From the NCBI GenBank assembly GCA_026545225.1, contig CM048845.1, positions 84,161,033 to 84,225,032 on the forward strand: a stretch of DNA of 64,000 nt, written 5' to 3'. The notes beneath the pieces are model-generated. The model ran no database searches, was not told the origin of the DNA, and worked only from the letters and a program-made list of their open reading frames with translations. Shown piece by piece: positions 57,426 to 64,000 of the stretch. Position numbers and translations under genes: made by a program. Position 1 is the stretch's first letter. Each line of letters opens with the position of its first letter. The DNA is from Cornus controversa (Eukaryota > Streptophyta > Magnoliopsida > Cornales > Cornaceae).

Positions 57426-58320
57426 TTGATTTATTCCGAGACAATATGTTTCATAATTATTTATTGCACAATATTTCAAATATAAAAAATGAAAAATACT
57501 GTTTGAATGTTATAAATAAATATGGTATTTATATTATATTAGTTTTTTTAAAAAAATCTCGTTACAATTGTTCATATGAAAAAACCTTCTCGCTTTTAAA
57601 TTTGGGCATGGTTTTCAAAGCAAATGTGATGCTTTACGAAACATAACAAAGTTATCAAACATGTTCTCTCATCAGTTTTTGTATTCCACTGATTTAACAA
57701 CAAAAACATGAAACGGAAACTGATTGTCAATCAAGTCCTTAGGAATGCAATATGCTTCGTTCGATAATTGTAGAAGTCTGAGCACCAACCAAAGATGCAG
57801 ATTCTTCTGAACTTCTGAAAAGTTTTATAGTAATCATTATATTGGATGTGATATAAGGGGAAAAAATAAATACAGAACTTCTTGCAATTTACTTATTACC
57901 ATATCTGAAAAATCAATGAGAAACGTACTTAGTTCGAGTTCAAGTTCAATTTCAGCCTTATGATTGCAAATGAATTAAATCGATCTTCAATCTGTGTGGA
58001 CTTGATTCATAATATTGACTCATTTGTTATGAGCTCAACTCGTTCAAACTCGTTTTGGCTTCAACTCAATTGATCATTTCAGATACAGAAATCTGAATTC
58101 TTCCAGAAAGATGAGCTTTACAGGCTAAGTAAGTTACTCAGAACTCATCAACAATACCAACTAACTTGCAGTTCCTTCTCTTTTTAAAATATCTTTCACA
58201 AAGAACAAGGCTAGCTCAAAGTAATCAGAATATTTGAAAAAGACTATAATTTTAGTTACTTTATCTCGTTAACACTTCCTTTTTCTTTTTCCAGTTTTTT
58301 TAGCTGACCTCTAAAAACTC
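57426..58320. other. Intergenic and 3' flank of the MAKR-type gene
   Basis: AT-rich. Contains GTTCGAGTTCAAGTTC/GAGCTCAACTCG phrases of a dispersed repeat (57930-58070). The lower-numbered end of the MAKR 3' UTR probably lies near 58250. No other gene. Confidence 0.5.
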
Positions 58321-58324
58321 AAGC

Positions 58325-59665
58325 TCAGACCACCTCCAATGCTGTCTCTTCACCTTCCTCCCACGATGGATCTGCTCCCAAAACAACAAAATTTAGTACC
58401 ATACTATACATAAATACACACGCGCGCGCGCACACACACACACATATATATATGAAATACCTCTATATAGTATATATATATATATAAACATGTACTATGT
58501 ATAACTTGAGATTATATGTACACATATATATGACTTGAGCTAATGTTTAATGCTAAATATTAAAAAGAAAATTGAAATCATGAGGTAAACATAGTATACC
58601 TTTGGATGCTTTGAACGATCTCTTGCAGTGTAAAATGGCGCTTTGAATGCCGTCTTGTTGTTGCAACAGCGAATCGTCTCGGCGTCTGGAAGTAACAGGC
58701 CCCAAAGCTGGCGCCGCCGCCGCCACCACCGATGATGCTGAGAAGCTTTTCCCTAAATGCTTACGCACCACGCGAAGTCCTGCCGGTACACTCACCTGTT
58801 TCCGACTCTTCACATTGTCCGGAGGTGGCGTTTTGCTTCTTTCTGGAGCTTTTGACTGGCTCTTTCCCGCCGCCGGCGGTTCCAGAGGCAGGGTGGACGG
58901 CGGTGATTGTCCCGAAAACCTCAGCTTCTCACCGTACCGTTTCGAAACACGAACGTAAAGAGGCTTAACGATTTTCAAGTACCTCTGCTTCACATCCTCC
59001 GAGAATCGCTTCTCATCAGAGGCCGATTTTTGGTCGGACTCTTCAGTTTTTAAATTAACGGTGAATAACTTGCTCTGCGATTCTTGATTTTGTACTTGTT
59101 GTCGTTGTTGTTGTTTCGGAGTCGCTGGAGCAGACTGATCAGATTCCGTTCTCTCGGCGACATTGGACTTCAAGTTCTTGAATTTCAACATCATGGCTCG
59201 AAACTTGGAAGCTGATTTCAGAAGAGACGCATGAAATTGTGACTTGGAGTTTGGTTCGGAATTATTGAACTCCATCGACGAAGGCTCGATCGGCGCAAGC
59301 CGTCCTTGGAAGAACAGATCATCGGACGGAGAGAGTGAGAAATTACGGTCACCGCTCGAACCGGAGGAAAGCGTGAACTCAAAATCTCTCTCATCCTCAC
59401 TGTCCGTTTCGTCGGACTCAAAATCGTCTTCTCTCTCTTCATCTCCGTCGTCTACGCTGTTACTTCCATCGTTATTGTCTTCCTCGTCCGGTAGACCAAA
59501 CTCCAAGTCAAAATACGGTCCGTCATCGTCGTCAGCGTCTGATGTCTGATCACGACTCACAATTTTGACAACCATCGTAGTATCAACGGTGTTGTTGTTG
59601 GTGGTGGTACGCACATTTGCACCGCCGTGTAAGGCGATGCCACCGTCACCACCTTTCCGGTCCAT
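58325..59665 (-). CDS. MAKR-type membrane-associated kinase regulator (BKI1 relative), two exons
   Basis: Exon 1 is 59665-58600 (355 codons plus one base). A G|GTATAC donor at 58599 and a CAG acceptor before 58371 give exon 2 at 58371-58325, adding DPSWEEGEETALEVV, 370 residues total. Visible: acidic region 40-95; DLFFQGRLAPIE (116-127); a basic amphipathic stretch KSASKFRAMMLKFKNLKS (150-167); KIVKPLYVRVSKRYGEKL (231-248); and the C-terminal hallmark DDSLLQQQDGIQSAILHC (330-347). MAKR proteins sit at the plasma membrane through basic residues, and the founding member BKI1 binds and restrains the BRI1 receptor kinase. This one is presumed to regulate a receptor kinase. The family is well supported. 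Exon 2 is my inference and shorter than the Ser-rich tail I expect in relatives. Confidence 0.85.
58418..58490. repeat. (CG)n(CA)n(TA)n compound microsatellite in the MAKR intron
   Basis: CGCGCGCG followed by CACACACA and TATATATA at about 58420-58490, inside the predicted intron (58372-58599). Confidence 0.85.
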
Positions 59666-59707
59666 GTTGGTGGAGCCAGAGCACAAACAAGTAAAGTTAC
59701 TTTTGTT

Positions 59708-59744
<37 letters not shown>

Positions 59745-59930
59745 CTTTGTTTTTGTTTAATGGCGAAGCGATAGTTGTGAAAAATGGGGGAGCGACAGAG
59801 AACAGAGCCGTCCTGCTTTAATTTTGTTTGTTTCTGTGAACGTGGTGGCAGCATAGTTGAGATCAGTCCGCGTGTCAGATACGACTGTACTATATTTATA
59901 GTGTAAGGAAAAGGCGTAACATTCATTAAT
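59666..59930 (-). promoter_or_regulatory. 5' UTR and promoter of the MAKR-type gene
   Basis: The leader contains a (GA)n microsatellite at 59714-59742 (CT on the coding strand). TATAAATATA at about 59891-59900 on the minus strand is a good TATA box, placing transcription start near 59860. The frame is open upstream of the chosen Met, but no family-like residues occur there. Confidence 0.6.
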
Positions 59931-61096
59931 AGTGAAGCAATTTTTGCTGGTGTAGTTTATATATTTGTATGGATTTAATTTTCAAATTTTAAATAACATT
60001 TCGTTAATTGGGAAGCTATGTTTATACATTGATACGTTCCTGTATAGAATATTGGTTAACAGATAATATCTAATAAATTTAGTAGTAAAATATTACAAAA
60101 AGTATCAAATTAAATCAAGTTCAATTGGACTCAAACTCAGCTTTCTAAATTAGTAGTAGTAAGCATCCAAAACTAACAAAAATTGAAACACTTTCCCATT
60201 TAAGTTAAGTGTGTTTTTGGTGAAACCCAAGTAGGTCCCACACACACACCAAAAGCCCAAAATATTCCCTATTTGTTTTTTGATCTTTCATGTAACTTTA
60301 AAAATTATTTTTATAAATTAAAATAGTCCCAATCTTTAACTCAATCAGATACATATCCAACTAAAATGTAAATAGTGGACTGCAACAAAATATTATTTGG
60401 GTCTTCGATCGGTGAATTGACAAGTCACAACTTTAGCAGGAAAAAGGGAAAGGTTTAGCGCAATTGTGAGTTTAGTGGGAAAAGAGGCTAAAGACTACCT
60501 TTTTGCATCGCAGAAGGATATATATATATATATATATATGTATATAAATATAGCAGTATGGTTGTTAAGCCCTCCAGGCGATGGCTAAGTCTGTACTGGG
60601 GTAAACCCACTTTAATTCTCGTAGCAGAAAAGAACTGGGTAACACTACCCTATCACCGCTTTAATGAGTTTGCATCGCTTTTATTTCGAATTAGTATTTC
60701 AAAATAATGTCTTCTTGAAAGCACCGCAAATATTGCGTGTAGGAGGGCTTCACATGCGTTTTGTTTTGTTTTTGTTTTTCTGTTTTTGCTTCGACATTAT
60801 AAAAATAAAGCATATTTGATACCGTCAATTGTATTTGAATAGTCTCAAAACGTTTTAAAATTTTAAACCAAAATTAGAAACACCATTTTGGTGTTTTTAT
60901 TATATACATTTTTTTTGTCAAATATATTTTTGATTCTATTTAAAACACACTCGTAACAAAACACTTGTTCTATTTTAGACAAAAGAGAAACAACGAAAAT
61001 AAAATCCAAGTCGAAACAACAAAAACAAAACCCATGCCAAATGGGCTCGTAGTATCTAGTAGATCCTAGTGCCAACACAGTAAACCCAAAATTGGT
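59931..61096. other. Intergenic, AT-rich
   Basis: (TA)n at about 60520-60540, short (CA) run at 60240. GTGGGAAA.GAGG phrases occur near 60475. No gene recognised. Confidence 0.5.
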
Positions 61097-61105
61097 TAAT
61101 TAATT

Positions 61106-61629
61106 GGGCAAAATACATTCACACCTCTTGATGTTTGATTTGGTAAAACTTACACTCACACCCTTGAGATTTGATTCATGATTAAACTCAATCCCAACAC
61201 TATATGTATTGTTTGTTTAATCTTTTTATTGATTGAAAAGACATTTTTGATCTCATTTTTCAAGTTTAAAATACTACATTACTCTAACTTTTCTTCAATT
61301 ACTTTTCCTTTAACCTTAAGCCACACACATACACACGTAACATAACATATATTAAAAATATAATTAATAAAATTTGTAATATATTTCTAGTGTTACAAAA
61401 ACATGTATATGTGTATATGTGTGTGATTTAAAGTTGAAAGTAATGAACGTGAAAAATGATTTCAAAAATGTATTTGCAATAAATGAAATAGTAAAACAGA
61501 CAATACATATAATGTTGGAATTAAGTGTAATCATGCATCAAACTTTAACGAGTGTGAGAGTAAATTTTGTTAAATTATAAATAGAGGGTCGTTAGTTCAA
61601 ATTTAAGTGGATGTGACTGTATTTTGTCC
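61106..61629. mobile_element. Mutator-type MITE (524 bp) with doubled terminal repeats and 9-bp TSD
   Basis: A perfect 9-bp duplication TAATTAATT flanks it (61097-61105, 61630-61638). Outer ends GGGCAAAATACATTCACACC and complement GGACAAAATACAGTCACATC are inverted repeats. A second, inner pair (GTAAAACTTACACTCACACC near 61143, and its counterpart near 61540-61580) lies about 35-50 bp inside. Related to 55909-56176. Confidence 0.85.
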
Positions 61630-61638
61630 TAATTAATT

Positions 61639-62731
61639 TAAAAAATGAAGCCACGTGGCAGGCATGCAGATGGGGGTACGAAAACATTTCTTCGAATATA
61701 TTGTGGTCCATAAAAGCTTTGACCTTCATCAGCTTGAATTCAACGCAATTGCTTAATCAATCTCAGCCGTTGCTTCAAGGGGCTTTAACTTGAGAGAGGT
61801 TTAATTCAACAAAAGCTAACAAATTAATATATATATATATATATATATATATTATCTCACATGAAAGAAAGATTGAAAGGTAAAGAGTACTCCTCATTGC
61901 ATTTTGTATTTGATATCACAACTTAATGGTAGAGACCCACCATCTAGTTCTATAGATCTTTGTGATGTTTTTGTTGAATATTCAAAGTATTCAAAGAAGG
62001 TCCCCACTGGTAGGTACTACTAGTCGTGTTTGTTAACTATTGATGTAATTACTCTCTTCTACTACTACATTTCAGTTTCAGATTTTTGATGAAATTACTA
62101 TATACTACATTTCAGTTTTAGATTTCATGATATCCCAATGCTAGTTTTGATGTCATACTTCTTTAATTACTTGATGTTGATTGTTGACGCTTGCCTACTG
62201 CTCCCCACCGGATCCACATGGTTGCCTACTTCTCTGTGTGTGTGTGTGTGTGTACACTGTATATTTAGAACAGTTCAATCAAATTATATGGACTAAGATG
62301 AAAGCTCATCAGATATCAGTACATCCTCCGTACTGTGAACATAATAGCGTGAAAATAATTAAATCAGGAACTCAAATGTATATATATATTTTTTATAAAT
62401 TTAGTATTATGAGTGACATGAATAATAAAATTACTTGCAATTATTTTAACGATAATACTTGAGTTCAATTTTATGCAAATTAAGTTGGTTCTTTTAAGTG
62501 ATGTAGCTCAATAAAAGTGTGACACGTGTTCCAAATATACAAAAATATTAAAAGAGGTTAAAAATAAAATAAATTTATTTTTTTAACAGGTTAAACTGTA
62601 ATCCGAACCAAATTCTCTCATTTGCAATAATCTCTCTCATTTATATTTCTCTCTCTTGCTCTTTCTCTTTGCAACAAACTCTCTCTTTAACAATATTAAT
62701 ATTGTTTATATACACGATATATATATCTATA

Positions 62732-62767
<36 letters not shown>

Positions 62768-63148
62768 ATTTGTTTTAAATCTGATTAGATCTATGCCTTT
62801 TTTGGATATGAAAATTTGAGTTTTGTTGTATCAAATTTGTGAAAAGTTTAACAATGGCGAATGTTATGATGCATTGATTGGAGACTTGGAGTTCAACATT
62901 GTCATTCGGTTTAACCCGTTAAAAATGGGTATTACCCATTTTAATTTTTTTTTCCTTTAGACGCGTGTCAGACTTTTATTGGGTCACATCACCCAAGAGA
63001 ACCAACTTGGTTCGCATAGGATTGAATCCAAGTATTGTCCTTATTTTAATAAAAGATAGCAAGAGAATATGGTTTTTTTAAAGAGAAATTTAATTACTTA
63101 TTAATGTCCACTCCCTTTGTTTAACTACTTTGACCGGAGTCTTTCCAC
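61639..63148. other. Intergenic, AT-rich
   Basis: TA runs at 61829-61851 and 62736-62762, a (TG)n run at 62235-62253. No gene recognised. Short ORFs, such as 62181-62462, show no family. Confidence 0.5.
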
Positions 63149-63566
63149 CACCCATGCACAAAAATCTGTCCAAATCGTGAAATCAAACTGGATAATTCAG
63201 TCCAATTTTTTTATGATCCAGCTCGATTATGGTTCTAAAATATTAGAACGGTGAATTAACGGTTCGGTTCTGGTTTCATGTCCTTGAGAACCAGACTGAA
63301 TCGTTTATATATAAAATATATTATATAATTTATAATATTATAAATTAACATAAATAAGTAAGTTGTAAGTGTAACCAGTATAGTAATATACTAATATTAT
63401 ATTCTTATACTCTTATATATATATATAAGAGGTAAACTGTAGAATTGAACTGAACCAAACCGGTTCTTCACGGTTCGGTTCGGTTCCATTTTTAGTGAAA
63501 TTATACCGTACGGTTTGATTCCAAGAAATACCAAAATTAGACTGAACTAGACCGTGTGCACCCCTA
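63149..63566. mobile_element. hAT-type MITE, copy 2 (about 418 bp)
   Basis: Same family as 4978-5393. Shared phrases include ACAAAAATC.GTCCAAATC, GTGAATTAACGGT, CCATTTTTAGTG and the intact right end GACCGTGTGCACCCCTA. The left end has decayed to CACCCATGCACA and no 8-bp duplication survives, so it is older than copy 1. Confidence 0.82.
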
Positions 63567-64000
63567 GGTATGCCTATAAATGGATTATATTCGGACTGGA
63601 TCGACCATAATTCATACCTGGATTTGGATCACTAATAGGTTATTGAATTGAATGTTTCAATCAATATCCTAATAACCCGAATTCGAATCAGATCGGATCG
63701 TATAGACATCTACCTTCAAAGTGAACAACACAGAACGTGATTTTAGAACTTAGACGTCTAATTAGTACACTTAGAGGGTATGTATTTGATTTTTTATTTA
63801 AGAAAAAAGATAATAAAGAGAGACAAAATAGAGAGAGGGAAGAAGAAGAAAATAATGATAAAAATATTTTAGTAATATGTAAATATATTTATAGTATATT
63901 ATATATATTTTTATATTAGATCAGATTATTATTGGACCAAATTGACCATAATCCATATCTAGTTTGTTTAGTTAACAAATTATCGGATTCATATTGCTGA
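63567..64000. other. Right-edge spacer with an imperfect repeat pair
   Basis: GACCATAATTCATACCTGG (about 63603) and GACCATAATCCATATCTAG (about 63944) are related, possibly two ends of another small element running to the window edge. No gene. Confidence 0.4.

Noticed and set aside
58647-59549. Plus-strand ORFs of 101-103 codons opposite the MAKR-type gene
   Set aside because: They are antisense shadows of a well-supported coding exon.

Overview
This is a nuclear genome window from a eudicot plant, AT-rich and dense in repeats. The evidence is GT-AG intron-split genes of plant families (a TOPP-type PP1 phosphatase, an NHL/LEA_2 protein, a MAKR-type kinase regulator), plant retrotransposons (Tekay chromovirus, Sirevirus, TRIM, copia relics) and many MITEs. 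I see nothing prokaryotic and cannot name the species.

Layout. 1-1118: first coding exon of a PP1 catalytic subunit on the minus strand, with the rest off the left edge. 2.8-7.6 kb: two abutting MITEs, then a decayed copia-like element with an 8-bp-TSD hAT MITE inside it. 7.6-23.0 kb: a nest of two LTR retrotransposons. A degenerate Tekay-type Ty3 element has one LTR about 1.3 kb shorter than the other, and its broken 3' LTR is joined directly to a 5'-truncated Sirevirus that keeps integrase, RT, RNase H, a broken envelope-like third ORF and a complete 1415-bp 3' LTR. 23.1-23.7 kb: a satellite-like tandem repeat of about 175 bp. 24.2-29.8 kb: a TIR element interrupted by a non-autonomous LTR unit that carries a patellin-like gene fragment, two tandem repeat blocks, a tRNA-like segment and three CCGGC palindromes.

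30.0-44.6 kb: a seven-exon plus-strand gene for an uncharacterised, probably nuclear 707-residue protein. Its leader holds two uORFs, the second overlapping the main start as TAATG. Its introns hold a LINE fragment, a solo LTR, a Mutator-type MITE and two tandem duplications. 46.4-49.9 kb: relic copia gag/protease sequence interrupted by a perfect-period tandem array of a tiny TRIM (seven 251-bp LTRs alternating with six 69-bp internal domains). 50.5 kb: a small broken ORF. 53.0-53.7 kb: an intact single-exon NHL/LEA_2 gene. 56.6-57.4 kb: a foldback element that is nearly all inverted repeat. 58.3-59.7 kb: a MAKR-type gene on the minus strand. 59.9-64.0 kb: MITEs and AT-rich spacer.

The four host genes are unrelated single genes, not an operon or cluster. 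PP1, NHL/LEA_2 and MAKR belong to signalling, defence or hormone families, but nothing in the sequence ties them together. I found no evidence for a new multi-gene system. The most unusual structures are the TRIM array, the palindromic 8-mer clusters shared by two unrelated retrotransposons, the composite LTR element with a captured-looking gene fragment, the large foldback element, and the uORF-start overlap of the uncharacterised gene.
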